This document shows, one piece after another, positions 35,183 to 46,522 of a stretch of 64,000 nucleotides of DNA (position 1 is its first letter; every line of letters begins with the position of its first letter). Position numbers and translations under genes: made by a program. Source of the stretch: Siphonodentalium dalli (lineage: Eukaryota; Mollusca; Scaphopoda; Gadilida; Siphonodentaliidae). The stretch is from assembly GCA_032622095.1 (NCBI GenBank), contig CP136067.1, forward strand, positions 197,556,052 through 197,620,051, read 5' to 3'. The notes below the pieces were generated by a model. That model was not told where the DNA came from, ran no database searches, and was given only the letters and a program-made list of their open reading frames with translations.

Positions 35183-35706
35183 TAGATGACAGATAATTCA
35201 AAAGGAGAATGATTCCTATTCATTCATTTGGGCATATGACCGTTTGATGAACTTATTATCCAAACATTCCTAAAGGATGAGTATTTAGTCAAACAAAAGG
35301 GTTAATAATATCCGGAATATACGGGATATATGTAACGTAACAAAGATAACAAGGTTAACATATATGTCAATTTCAACCGTTTTAGTTTAAATATATGTTT
35401 ATATCCAATTCCAAACAAATAACATAATATCCAAAACGACAAAGAAATTCACGTTGATCCTTTTTGCTAATCAGCAACAATACAGCGCCACACGTGACCG
35501 ACTAGCAAAACAACAACCCACGTTGACCAAATTGTTATACCCTGTGTACGACAAGGTCCGGTCAGCCCAGGCACCTCCACATTGTATCATTTTGAAAGCC
35601 ACTCATCTGACCGAACACTCGACCTTTGACCTTTGGAGGTTTCAATCCAAGAAAAAACTAATGCTCGAAGTACTGGATTATTATTATAATAGTGTTAATT
35701 TGTATT
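35183..35706. other. Spacer
   Basis: An 86-codon plus frame (35454-35714) has no motif. I see no supported gene. Confidence 0.4.
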
Positions 35707-35709
35707 ATA

Positions 35710-36175
35710 TGTGACCCGCCACATCAAATCCAGAAATCCAGTCGTAAGTCGGGATTTGTTTTACCCTGTGCCAATGCATTCCCTTATATATGCGAGTCGA
35801 CCCTAGGTCGCCTCGCATATATACGAGAATGCATTGGCCTAACAATTTTTATCATTTTTTTTAAATAAATGTTTCTTACAATTTTTAGGACAGAAAATAA
35901 AAAACATCCACTACCATGCAGGGAGCCCCACACATATATAGAAGCATATAGAAGAGTGTCGTCTGCTCATGTTTGTCTGGGGGTCTGTATGGGTTAAATT
36001 ATAAAATTGTTAAATAATACAAGAAAAAATTATTAAAATTGTAAAAAATTGTTAGGCCAATGCATTCTCTTATATATGCGAGGCGACCTATGGTCGACTC
36101 GCATATATAAGAGAATGCATTGGCACAGGGTAAAAAAATCCCGACTTACGACTGGATTTGATATGGCGGGTCACA
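35710..36175. mobile_element. MITE family A, copy 3 (complete, forward core)
   Basis: TGTGACCCGCC ends, ATAT on both flanks, two internal hairpin cassettes. Its right ATAT is directly followed by MITE B. Confidence 0.92.
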
Positions 36176-36178
36176 TAT

Positions 36179-36814
36179 GTGACACATTGTCAAGGTAGAA
36201 CGTACAACAGGGCATAGATCATGACATGAAGATCTACTTTAGCAAACGCCCGTAGATGTCATATTCCACCACACTAACGCCCATAGAGATCATATTCCAC
36301 CACACTAACGCCCGTAGAGATCATATTCCGCATGTAAAAATCCTTGGAACTTTTTCAAGTTTTGACAGGGAACCTTATAAAGCCGAAAAAGTAACGCGGG
36401 GAATTTATTTCTAAGTTGTTATCTATTCCTTAATAATGTACTTCACTGAAAAGGTTAATGTCCCAACTAAAAAATGCATGCTTTTCTCTGATTTTTGTGA
36501 GCCGATGTCGCAATAAACATCGGAATTTATTACCCAGGAGAAATTCCATAATTGTAAGTTCACAAATTAACTTAAATTGTGAAATTTCGAGTTGGGATCT
36601 TCACTTTCAGTGAAGTACATTATTAAGGAACAGATAATAACTAAGAAATGTATTCTCCATGTTATTTTTCGACATTATAAGGTTCCCTGCCAAAACCGCA
36701 AAAAGTTCCAAGGTTTTGTACTGATGGAATATGATCTCTACGGGCGTTAGCCAGAGTAGAGATTCATGACACGATCTATGCCCTGTTGTACGTTCTACCT
36801 TAACAATGTGTCAC
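36179..36814. mobile_element. MITE family B, 636-bp foldback
   Basis: Ends GTGACACATTGT(C/T)AAGG and GTAGAACGTACAACAGGGC are inverted at both sides. The interior continues as an imperfect palindrome to near the centre (AATAATGTACTTCACTGA pairs with its complement; CGCCCGTAGA blocks at one end pair with CTACGGGCG at the other). It shares the GTGAC terminus and AT-rich flanks with family A, so both could use the same transposase. A single copy in the window. Confidence 0.88.
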
Positions 36815-36818
36815 ATAA

Positions 36819-37240
36819 GTGACCCGCCATATCAAATCCAGTCGTAAGTCGGGATATTTTTTACCCTGTGCCAATGCATTCTCTTATATATGCGAGTCGA
36901 CCATAGGTCGCCTCGCATATATAAGAGAATGCATTGGCCTAACAATTGTTTACAATTTTAATAATTTTTTCTTGTATTATTTAATAATTTTATAATTTCA
37001 CCCATACAGAGCCCCAGACAAACATGAGCAGACGAAACTCTTCTATATGCTTCTATATATGTGTGGGGCTCCCTGCAGGGTAGTGGATGTTTTTTTATTT
37101 TATGTCCTAAAAATTGTAAGAAACATTTATTTAAAAAAAATGATAAAAAATTGTTAGGCCAATGCATTCTCTTATATATGCGAGGCGACCTATGGTCGAC
37201 TCGCATATATAAGAGAATGCATTGGCAGAGGGTAAAAAAT
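36819..37240. mobile_element. MITE family A, copy 4 (right end lost, reverse core)
   Basis: Left GTGACCCGCC end and both hairpin cassettes are present, but the sequence leaves the family at GGTAAAAAATC, so the last ~45 bp are missing. The core is opposite to copy 3. Confidence 0.9.
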
Positions 37241-37946
37241 CTAAACAGAGCAGTGCAACCAATAACCCCTGCCGTTGGTCAAGGGAACCCGGTCTATAGC
37301 AACCTTGGGGTTCAGTGCTTATGCACGAGGCGTGCTTGCAATTGATGTAACTACATTCGTATACACTGCCATCCAAATAATTTAGTTTATTCCCCTCAAT
37401 TACATATAAACAACACAATTTTGAGACATGTAACATAAACATACAAGTTATAATTATTGGCATAATTTGCGTACTACTACTGGTAAGTACAGATATACAC
37501 AGCATGAGAGATCTAGAAGCGGGCAGGCAGACCAGCGGGATTACCATACTATGTATAATTAGTGTACTGCACTGTATTATAAATGAGCTTGCCTCTTGTT
37601 AGTGAAACTGCAGTTGTTCTAGCAGTGGTTATATGTACATATTTGTGGTCCATGAACATTATTCAGAATGGATTGAGGGTGTGTCAACAATATTTTATGT
37701 GGTAGCATTTTGTGTGCTTATATGCACATTCAGATTTGATGCTGGAATACCCAGTCTATATTTTTCTCGACATATTTTTGTTTGTGTGTACTGTTTTTAT
37801 TTTTGTTTTGTGTTTTTGCATAAAGCAGGCCAATGTGTATCATTTGAATATCTGTATGATTGAATCGTCAGAGCTTTCCACACTTATGGTATCTGAATAT
37901 CCCACAAGCGAAAAATGTACCACTAAAATGTTAGAATTATCCATAT
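37241..37946. other. Spacer
   Basis: Contains Phe-rich short open frames (37633-38035) caused by T-rich DNA. No supported gene. Confidence 0.4.
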
Positions 37947-37950
37947 TTAA

Positions 37951-38173
37951 AGGTACACAATCCGATCCGATGGTCTCATATCATCAGATTACAACAACAA
38001 CAACAACGTTTCTTCAAATGACGCTTTACATGTAGCTATTGGAATCGATTAATTACCAAAAAATAATGCTAACATATTTCAAAAATCGATATCTAATAAC
38101 TCTTTGATGTGTGGGTTCCTCGGCCTGAATCAAATATTTTTTCCATAGAAGCGTTAATTCGGATTATGTATCT
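37951..38173. mobile_element. MITE family D, short copy (TTAA flanks)
   Basis: 223 bp flanked by TTAA on both sides. Ends AGGTACACAATCCGAT / AGATACATAATCCGA in inverted orientation. Shares interior blocks (TTTCTTCAAA, AATAATGCTAAC, AAAATCGATATCT) with the copy at 54118-54560. Confidence 0.75.
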
Positions 38174-38289
38174 TTAACAATTGGGCGTTCGTTTCCGTAT
38201 GTCAGGTCGATTTACCGTTGTGTTAGTATGCCACGAAAGGGATCTACACGTGCTTGTTCTATACGGAGACACCTTATCTCACAAACATT

Positions 38290-38388
38290 CAAGATGTACG
38301 AATAAAGTGACCTTATTATATGTTCTGAGGCGTAGGACTATGTAGTGGCTTGTTGCGCTGATTACACGTTTTATAAAATTTTTTACCC
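38290..38388 (+). repeat. Isolated unit of the 53-bp repeat plus flank
   Basis: GATGTACGAATAAAGTGACC followed by one 53-bp unit; the same segment recurs at 38622-38700 on the other side of a truncated MITE A. Confidence 0.8.
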
Positions 38389-38617
38389 TGTGCCAATGCA
38401 TTCTCTTATATATGCGAGTCGACCATAGGTCGCCTCGCATATATAAGAGAATGCATTGGTCTAACAATTTTTTACAATTTTAATAATTTTTTCTTTAACA
38501 TTTTTATAATTTCACCCATACAGAGCCCCAGACAAACATGAGCAGACGACACTCTTCTATATGCTTCTATATATGTGTGGGGCTCCCTGCAGGGTAATGG
38601 GCGTTTTGTATGTCCTA
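38388..38617. mobile_element. MITE family A, copy 5 (half element)
   Basis: One hairpin cassette plus core, from TTTTACCCTG to TATGTCCTA; both outer ends are missing. It separates two copies of the 53-bp repeat segment. Confidence 0.85.
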
Positions 38618-38649
38618 ATGATGTATGAATAACGTGACCTTGTTAGGTT

Positions 38650-38993
38650 TAGAGGCGTAGGATTATGTAGTGGCTTGTTGCGCTGGTTACACGTTTGATG
38701 TTCTGAGGCGTAGGACTATGTAGTGGCTTGTTGCGCCGGTTACACGTTTGATGTTCTGAGGCGTAGGACTATGTAGTGGCTTGTTGCGCTGGTTACACGT
38801 TTGATGTTCTGAGGCGTAGGACTATGTAGTGGCTTGTTGCGCTGGTTACACGTTTGATGTTCTGAGGCGTAGGACTATGTAGTGGCTTGTTGCGCTGGTT
38901 ACACGTTTGATGTTCTGAGGCGTAGGACTATGTCGTGGCTTGTTGCTGAGGCGTAGGACTATGTAGTGGCTTGTTGCGCTGGTTACATGTTGG
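38650..38993. repeat. 53-bp tandem repeat, about 7 copies
   Basis: Units of GAGGCGTAGGACTATGTAG, TGGCTTGTTGCGCTGG and TTACACGTTTGATGTTCT. Copies differ by single bases; the sixth is shortened. Confidence 0.95.
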
Positions 38994-39224
38994 ATATCGT
39001 ATGAACTCTAAATTCAGCTTAACCTTACAGCCAAATGTTTGATACATACATAGCATTGAAACCTATATTTCACATCTTCCTTAAATATCACAATAGATAT
39101 AGATATACATATATTTATGCTCGTCCTAATGGTAATCCATAAACACATACGCTGAAAGATGTTATTCGACATAATGCAAACTCATATTGTTTTCTCACCA
39201 TGTACAAACGTTTCTGTTATCGCA
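38994..39224. other. Spacer
   Basis: AT-rich DNA; I see nothing in it. Confidence 0.4.
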
Positions 39225-39350
39225 TTTTTGTCATTTAATAACAATGTATTGTCAATTTTGTACGGGAGAGGGGCTACCTAAGTTGAAATAACTTGTGCCC
39301 CGATCCCTTTTGTATATTTATTTACGAATAAAATATGTTTAAAGTAAAAA
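39225..39350 (+). pseudogene. Probable LINE 3'-UTR fragment
   Basis: Reads GGGAGAGGGGCTACC, CTTGTGCCCCGATCC, CTTTTGTATATTTATTTACG and AATAAAATATGTTTAAA. A similar series (GGGAGAGGGGGGTACC, CTTGTCCCCCAATTCC, TTTGTATG, AATAAATATATCTAAA) is at 50999-51118. The shared order and terminal AATAAA suggest 3' ends of the same non-LTR family; no coding part is attached. Confidence 0.5.
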
Positions 39351-39599
39351 CTCAAAATTATCTAAACCGGTTTCAGCACAACGGGGACGTATATGGCGAT
39401 CACGCGAATAAGCTGACCGTTGGTAGGTACAGTAACGGGACCCAAGTTTGAAGTTCGCCGTTTTACTATCAAAATATGTTCAACATTATTTGGCTCACGG
39501 TATATTTCGGCAAAAAAAATGCGTGAAATGTAAATATATAGTTGAATGTACTTCGTTATTGGTATCATCTCATAGCATATAGAATATCAGTTTAAAATT

Positions 39600-39885
39600 T
39601 AAATTCACGGTGAGACTTCTTGCTCAGTTTCCCCGCGTGGCCCCGGGTAAGTACACCGCCCCACTGCGAGGGTAAGAATCCCCCTAATGTGGCACCCTAT
39701 TTGCCGGTACGTCTCGTGAAGAGTGGTGTAGGAGTCATGGTGCTACTAGGGCGGTCGTATCACGCGAAGCATGGCCAAGCATGGGGTACGGCTTAGCTCA
39801 TGGCCTACTTCGGTCCTGCATCGAGCGGTTGAATTGACCCGGCTCAATCAATCGACTAACCACATCTCTCCACTGTGTTAAGATT
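39600..39885. other. GC-rich block of unknown nature
   Basis: About 285 bp of markedly higher GC than its surroundings, with CCCCGCGTGGCCCCGGG, GGTACGTCTCGTGAAGAG and GCATGGCCAAGCATGG. No open frame of note and no match I recognise to rRNA, snRNA or tRNA. It could be a SINE, LTR piece or exon. Confidence 0.35.
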
Positions 39886-39914
39886 AGATTTATCTGTCGT
39901 ATTGTAAGTACCAT

Positions 39915-40202
39915 TAACCCTTAACCCTTTACCCAACAGAAGGGCCCTGTGCCAATGCATTCTCTTATATATGCGAGTCGACCATAGGTCGCCTCGCATA
40001 TATAAGAGAATGCATTGGCCTAAACAACACTTTTTTTAACACTTTTTACCATTTTTTCTTACATTCTTTAACAATTTTGTAATTTTTAATGTGTTAAGCC
40101 AATGCATTCTCTTATATATGCGAGGCGACCTATGGTCGACTCGCATATATAAGAGAATGCATTGGCACAGGGCCCTTCTGTTGGGTAAAGGGTTAAGGGT
40201 TA
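39915..40202. mobile_element. Hybrid MITE: family A hairpins with a different outer TIR
   Basis: The outer inverted repeat is TAACCCTTAACCCTTTACCC then CAACAGAAGGG, unrelated to family A. From CCCTGTGCCAATGCATTC inward both hairpin cassettes are those of family A. The core between them is short and different. Possible TA target duplication. Confidence 0.85.
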
Positions 40203-40277
40203 GATGCATGAATTTGTTCATGTAATGCCGTTTACTTTAACTTATACTTTATGATTGTTAAGTTTTTGCATCTAGTA

Positions 40278-40748
40278 CTATTCACGCCCGTTTCCCTGTG
40301 GGGTGGGTGGCACCAGAATGCTTGTATATGCAGTGGTTAAACGGGTCACCGTTTCAGTATGTACACGTGACGCACAATTCAAAGGGTAGTTCGAGGCGCC
40401 TGCTGTGCTAGTTGTCGTCAACTCAAACACGACATCGAATTGAGCGTAGGAATTGTGACTTGATAAGTCCCAATGATGCTGACTTACTTGGTTATTTGCT
40501 TCGAAACGACGGTTAAAATACCTTATAAATATATTATTGATAAAACGATTCAACGTACCGCTGTACGTATGAAATCTGTTTAGCCAGACCAGTAAATGAT
40601 TCTCTTCTGATTGAATGTTCAAAGAAATTTCAATATGACGCTCTTCGTCAGTTAAATATACGGGCGGCGTTGGCGGTGGGTATGCTATTAAAATATTCAC
40701 CTCCGTCAAAAACCGCCACAAACAGAAAGCATAGTAATATATAGACAA
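40278..40748 (-). CDS. Candidate exon or ORF, 156 codons, unknown protein
   Basis: A minus-strand frame with balanced composition: a proline-rich start (AYPPPTPPVYLTDEE), then alternating helical and strand-like text (SGTLNRFINNIFIRYF, YAQFDVVFEL) and a Ser/Thr-rich tail. The F...I..IF...F then QFDVVFEL pattern is faintly like an extracellular SEA-type domain, which is only a guess. A splice acceptor (TTTTAATAG) precedes the proline-rich part at about 40698, so the upstream ATG need not be real. No clear donor was found. It could be a chance frame. Confidence 0.25.
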   Translation of the reverse strand: MSIYYYAFCLWRFLTEVNILIAYPPPTPPVYLTDEERHIEISLNIQSEENHLLVWLNRFHTYSGTLNRFINNIFIRYFNRRFEANNQVSQHHWDLSSHNSYAQFDVVFELTTTSTAGASNYPLNCASRVHTETVTRLTTAYTSILVPPTPQGNGRE

Positions 40749-41100
40749 ACTTTGTTCTTATACCAATCAGAAATATGACATAAACTATGTTATTGTCAAA
40801 AGTTTTTCCTTTGTTATGTAAACAAAAGAAACAAACGTTACAGATCCTGGCTTTTGTTTAGATCCGGATATGGTAACATAAAAAGCATTATTTGTTACTG
40901 TTTTCCTGATATGTAAATAACAAAGAGCGTTTATATAATTTGTGTGTGATTAACCAATAGAATTGCGCTGTGTTATGTAAACCGAAGTTTTGTTCTGTAA
41001 CACGATCAGGCTCTTTTTTACGTACACCATCGTACGTCTTGTTGACAATATACTATTTACGCGCTAATTATGTTTGACATATGGACAAAACTATATATAT

Positions 41101-41310
41101 TTTAATATTCATTCTGTTGATGGCGATTTGAACAAATACGAATATTTCTGCAAAGAACGCCGCCCGTGCCTTTACTATATATTGCACAAACACCAATGTT
41201 GGAACTGAATAACAACAGGGGTGTGTTGAGAACCCTTGATATAACTGATTCTTCTGTGGAAATATTGGCTGAGCTGGCATCACACGAAGTTACATATGTC
41301 CGTAGATTTT
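41101..41310 (-). CDS. Candidate exon, unknown protein
   Basis: On the minus strand a strong acceptor (CTTTTATTGTCAACTTTTTCAG) precedes an open stretch reading NLRTYVTSCDASSANISTEE and continuing to LLLFSSNIGVCAIYSKGTGG. A GTAAAG donor inside would give a 135-bp exon (41176-41310); otherwise the frame stops at 41102. It lies upstream of, and on the same strand as, the candidate at 40278-40748. No family recognised. Confidence 0.22.
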
Positions 41311-41429
41311 CTGAAAAAGTTGACAATAAAAGAGTGTCTTTGAAAAGTTATCTATTCACCTTCAATCGGTGTGAACATCTGCCGACATTGACTCTTTTAA
41401 ACCTATTTATTAACCATATATGCATATAA

Positions 41430-42918
41430 ATACATACATTCGACAACGAGATTGAAGAACAAGTGCTGGTCACTTATATGGTACTTCTTTCCCGATCACC
41501 AGACACTCAAATGAAAAAAAAAACGAACATGGCATTAAACAATTATGCATGGTATTTAAGTGTATAATGGTATAGGTTGTTGTTGTTGCTAGTCTCTCCC
41601 AAATATAATTCGAAAGTATCTGGTTGCACTAAAATATTCTGTGCTCATCCGTCCTTAACATTGGCAACGTAAAAGGACAGTGGCTAAGTTCTTAAAGCGT
41701 TTCTGACAGTTGTCCTATACTCAGAACCATTATTTATATTGTATATATTTTTTGTTTTCTTGATAACCATCTGCTGTTGAAATTCGTGTGTTCTCATCCT
41801 GGGATGTGTCTCTTATAAAGATTTGGACAGCCTTGAGTTATTGGTATTTGCTAAGCTTGGATCTCCAAATAGTAAAGTTTTTACCGAATGAATATTGAAT
41901 CGTAGTAGCTTGTTCTGCAAATTTATTCTTGGAATAATATGCAATTGACATTGGAATAAATAATGAAATGCGTTTTCATCGCCAACACAGCATCTACCGG
42001 CTTTGGAAACCGCGATATAATTGAATTATTTATCTGATTGTAGCTCACTGCATTCACACCTGACGACTTTGACTGTGTTGGTTGTTCTTGATTCAGTTTA
42101 TCTCAGCCTTGACATAGAACTGCGGCTAATATGACGCTAAACCAGAACTATAGCCAAACAAACACACTTTCTCCAATTATCCATCGTTGTTTTATTTCGG
42201 TCAATTTGGCCGTTTACTTCATGTCTGTTTTTCATCTGACGTGTGTGTCGAATAAATGATGTGGAGGATTTATGTAAATGTTAGCCCAAACTACATTTCC
42301 AATTAACGATGGTTTTGTTGTTTATTTTGAGGAATAATACCGCGTCAGGTGAATTCAACCCAAATATGTTAACAGTTGTCGTGTAAATCATTCGGCAGTA
42401 GGTTAGCGTTATTTAGTATTTGTGGATGTCCTTTAACATGGGGGAAATAGACTACTGCGCTTGAACGAGCATGTGAATTTGTCGTTTTTAATGTATAGCA
42501 ACTTGATAATCAATAACAGGCATTCTCTGTCAAATATGGTCGCTCTATTTACGGTATTAATTGCGGAACTTTCTAAAGTAAACTACACGTAAACGGATAC
42601 ATACGGTAAATTATAGAAAGTGCCGGAATCGGCCTAATCGCCCCAGGGCAAACTCGCCCCAGTCGACGTGTGTCAATTCGGTACTTACTATAACATGTAC
42701 CCGAGGATGAGTCCGGCTAGGAATAAAATATGTATACGGGTGTTGTATAGCGTTTTGTCCGTTGTTTCTCAATGAATATTATTGAAATTTGGTGTATATG
42801 TCCGGGATGGGACATGGAACACAACAACGTTTGAATTGTTTTTAAATTTACAAATTTGTTTGATTTTATTCATTTTTTTTTTCGTTCTGAAAACACACTA
42901 TAAAGTGTATATAATATA
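41430..42918. other. Spacer
   Basis: About 1.5 kb of AT-rich DNA without a supported gene or repeat. Confidence 0.45.
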
Positions 42919-43212
42919 ATAACGAACACGAGACATACATAATTTATAAACTGTTAACAAAAGATATCAAATTCAATACATGACAAAGATGACTCAGTGG
43001 AGTTTATAAAGTGAACATAAAAACATTGAGGTAAGAATCTTTTTAAGGAATGCAAATTTATTTAATGATAATAAACACATAAATTAAAATAACAAACATG
43101 AGACATACATAATTTATAAACTGTTAACAAAAGATATCAAACTCAACACATGACAAAGATGACTCAGTGAAGTTTATAAAGTGAACATAAAAATATTAAG
43201 GTAAGAATTTTT
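42919..43212. repeat. 170-bp tandem duplication
   Basis: Two units sharing GAGACATACATAATTTATAA, CTGTTAACAAAAGATATCAA and GACAAAGATGACTCAGTG at an offset of 170 bp, with a few differences. Confidence 0.92.
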
Positions 43213-44575
43213 TTAAGCAGTCCACTTCAGTCCACTTCACTCATCCGATCATCACCAAACTTCATATTTATCTTGATATTGATCTATCAGATGAGAGCTA
43301 TCAAATATTTTTTTAATTTTATAGGAAAAAATGGTCGCCAGCGGCCATATTGCATTTACGTTATATGTTATCGCGTTATGTCGATATCTAGTATTACTTA
43401 GAAATTTCACCTTTCCAGATTCATAATTGCTCCATTGACTGTAACAGATGAAATTATTCCCCTCTTCGGATAGAGTGTCACTGAACCTTTATTTTGTCAG
43501 ACTGTCTGTATACTCACTGATTATATATGGCAATAATCTGTAATAAGATGTAGCACTATTTTATTTTATATTTACACGCAGTGCTGTTTTTATACAACAA
43601 TTCTAATCCCCCCTAGATCATCATGTGATCGACCATACATCGCGCGAGGACATGGTTGAATTAAAGGGGGTTTTATGGATCACTTCTGTCCTCAAGCTAG
43701 ATTATACTTATGACATTTAATGGCACGTTTCTAACGTGGAGGGTTAGATATGCTTGAGAAACCACCACTCTTTAATTCACACCAAGTTCTCAGCTGTCAT
43801 GAACCCATAGCCATGATATAGGGTTTATTTTATGTATACTAGTAATATAGTTATTTTCAGTACCTTTATATACCAGTACTGTGTATAACAATGCATATAA
43901 ATTAATCAATGTATACATGTATATTGATTCAACGGATTCAGTGGTTTTGTCCATCAGTCTATAAAATTTGCGGGGAAAACATGGCCACAAGCAGTACACC
44001 CTGCTAAATTTCGAATTTGAATCAATTGGCGCACCCTGCAGCCAGCTTTTATTGGAGAACTTTTTCTCATGTGGATATTTTGGGTCACCGCTAGATGTGA
44101 GCCATATTTTGTTCTCAAACTGTCCTTGTGAAGACATCACTGCCAGCGGTGATCTTCAATTTTACTATTTTTATGGCTAAATAATTTGGTTGATCCTACA
44201 GACGACACCCCTTTTCCGATCGTCACCAGATTCCACAATGATCTCCTGGATAACCAGCGTGAGAGTAATCTAATTTTCCCGAATTTCGTTAAAAAACATT
44301 ACCACAGGCAGCAATTTGGTATCTTACTCTTTTATCCTCTTTTGCGTGACTGAATTGTTTAGCAACTGTACAGTCATATCCCTCATCTGATAGTCACCAA
44401 ACTTCATATTGATCTTCGGGCTGACAACTAGATGGGAGCTATCGAATGCTTTGAATTTTTTTGGAAAACATTGTCGCCAGCAGTCATCTTCTATTTTGGT
44501 TTTTATATACATGTATATCTCTTCATGCGGATAGCCAGTATTACGTAGGTACTTCAACTTTCCGCATTCCTGTCA
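43213..44575. repeat. Diverged repeats around TCACCAAACTTCATATTGATCTT
   Basis: Units near 43250, 44220 and 44393 share blocks such as CACCAAACTTCATATT, GAGAGCTATC(A/G)AAT and GTCGCCAGC. Spacing is irregular and divergence high. No coding frame above 120 codons. Confidence 0.55.
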
Positions 44576-44743
44576 TCATTTGAAATATAAAAATTTACCT
44601 GATACATGCACCCTTCAAAATTTGTTTCGTCGTATCTATTTTAATGACCCGCATGGTAATATTGATACAGATATATTTGTCAAACATTTCTTTGTACAAT
44701 ATACAGGTATTTAGTTTGTAACTAAATCTAGAAATATATAATA

Positions 44744-45243
44744 GTAGCTGGTGGACCCGACTTCGTCCGGGATGTTCCCCTCTGATTTTCGGAGAATTGC
44801 GCGATTTAACCTTGAATTGACTATTTTAAAGGTGAAGGTCATGTCGGGGTCACGATTTGACCCGTCCAAAACACTCCCCGGACAAAAGTCACGACAAAAG
44901 TACCCGTCGAAATCCGCCCGGCTTTACCCGATTTGACCTTGAATTGACAATTTTGAATGTCAAGATCAGGTCAGGGTCATGATTTGACCCACCCGAAACA
45001 CTCCTGGGACAAAAGTAAAAGTAGGTATCACATTTCGTTGAAATACTTCCGTTTTACCAGATTTGACCTTGAATTGATCTTTTTGAATGTCAAAGTCAGG
45101 TCGGAATCAAGATTTGACCCGTCCGAAATACTCCCTGGAAATAATTTCCCCTAGGTATCAAATTTCGTCAAATCTGTCAGGCAGTTTTCCCGGCCATAGC
45201 TAACAGACAAACAGACAGACAAATGTCCAAAATATATATTAGA
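44744..45243 (-). mobile_element. Non-autonomous Helitron, copy 4 (minus)
   Basis: On the minus strand it starts TCTAATATATATTTTGG and ends CCCGGACGAAGTCGGG...CAGCTAC, where CTAC replaces CTAG. The interior has three diverged TTCAAGGTCAAAT modules. Its 5' TC is directly joined to the 3' CTAG of copy 5. More diverged than copies 1 and 3. Confidence 0.75.
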
Positions 45244-45621
45244 CTAGCTGATATACTCGACTTCGTTCGGGCTAGTTAGGGATTTTTTTGTGATCGCCTC
45301 CATCTGGACAGTACCCAGTATATACAGCGTCTGGCCAAACTATTGTTCAATTGGTCCAGAAACATGCCTATATCAGCACGTTCGAGAACATGGTCCCACG
45401 TGAAATTGGACCCGTCCATATTGCTCCCGGGATCGAAGTAGTCCTACACACAATTTTTTAGTCGGATCGGTCAAGGTCCAGAAACATGCCTATGAGCGAG
45501 GTCAAGTTGACACGTTAAATACCAAATTCGAGCAGTGTTAGAGTCTATAACACATGCACACATGCATTCATGCATACACACATTCATACATACAGACAGG
45601 TGTTTCAAAATGTATAATCGA
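45244..45621 (-). mobile_element. Non-autonomous Helitron, copy 5 (minus), abutting copy 4
   Basis: Minus strand: flanking A, then TCGATTATACATTTTGAAAC at the 5' end and TATATCAGCTAG at the 3' end after a CCCGAACGAAGTCGAG stem. It lacks most of the TCAAGGTCA modules. The next base on the minus strand is the TC of copy 4, a head-to-tail junction. Confidence 0.7.
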
Positions 45622-46519
45622 TAGCTACAACAATTCTATGGTAGATAGTTCACGGCCGACCTGATGCATGCATCTTAGTTTTCTTGTACATGAGTATCGC
45701 AGGCCTCGATGGAGTTTCATTGCTGACTTTAAATAATTGATATGCACTTCAGCCAGACAGGCAGCCGATGGTAATTGAATTCTGCAAACACAAGTCACTG
45801 CCCGGAATGTCCAAACTAAACGAGTGCTGTCTCGGATCGGTACATAATTAAACGGACATGGGCCACATAGGGCCTTGATTATTGTGACTCCGTCGACTGG
45901 GGTGTCAACGTTTGAATTTGCATCTGCACCACCCATTGAACCAAACAGAAATGTCCAACTCTGACAAATCCCGTTTGCAGTCCACACTTACTGGTATATC
46001 AAGTTTTCCAACTGTTGGTTTCCAACATATATCATTCGTTTTGTTGGAAATTTCCAACCAACTGATGTAACAATTAAAAGTAGGAAAGTAGGATGAAATC
46101 GACTCTTGTCTAAAACAACACATTTCACACTAAATATGGTTGGATTATCAATAGATGAGAACAAATTGAAAATAATTTTGGTCTGAACATTCCAACCAAA
46201 TGTTGTGGCAGGAATGAAATATTCAACTATTGACAAGTTCGGCCAAACATGAAGGGGGTAGGACCCCCTGCATCCTTGTCACCAAGTTTCGTGCATCCAA
46301 ATTATGTAATTTTAATGAAGGGAAAGATAGATGAAAATACACGAAATACCGATCAACATGCTTCATATACTATGAAACAAAAACGTATTAACTTACTATC
46401 AACCTTCATCCACTCGTTACTCGAAGAGCAGACACTATTGTTTCAAGAAATCTCTGAAAGCGAGACTATACTTAATTCCAGACATTGCTTAAACCATATC
46501 CTAATCTGTTCACTAGAAT
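45622..46519. other. Spacer with a diverged repeat
   Basis: The minus-strand frame 45625-45987 (120 codons, no motif) overlaps DNA similar to 51270-51350 (GTCAGA-TTGGA-ATTTC, TTTGGTTCAATGGG), so it is probably repeat-derived. No supported gene. Confidence 0.4.
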
Positions 46520-46522
46520 ATA

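Noticed and set aside
37633-38035. Phe/Cys-rich membrane-like frames
   Set aside because: They reflect T-rich DNA and overlap MITE D; no consistent topology or family.
39640-39660. U1 snRNA-like motif (GGGTAAGTAC) in the GC-rich block
   Set aside because: Only about 10 bases resemble the reverse of the U1 5' end; the rest does not match.
39915-39935. Telomere-like TAACCCTTAACCC
   Set aside because: Only two to three degenerate units, present inverted at the other end, so it is a transposon terminus.
41166-41429. 87-codon plus-strand frame
   Set aside because: Overlaps the minus-strand candidate exon, which has the better splice signal; no family recognised.
45625-45987. 120-codon minus-strand frame with protein-like text
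   Set aside because: Part of it is similar to 51270-51350, so it is probably dispersed repeat DNA.
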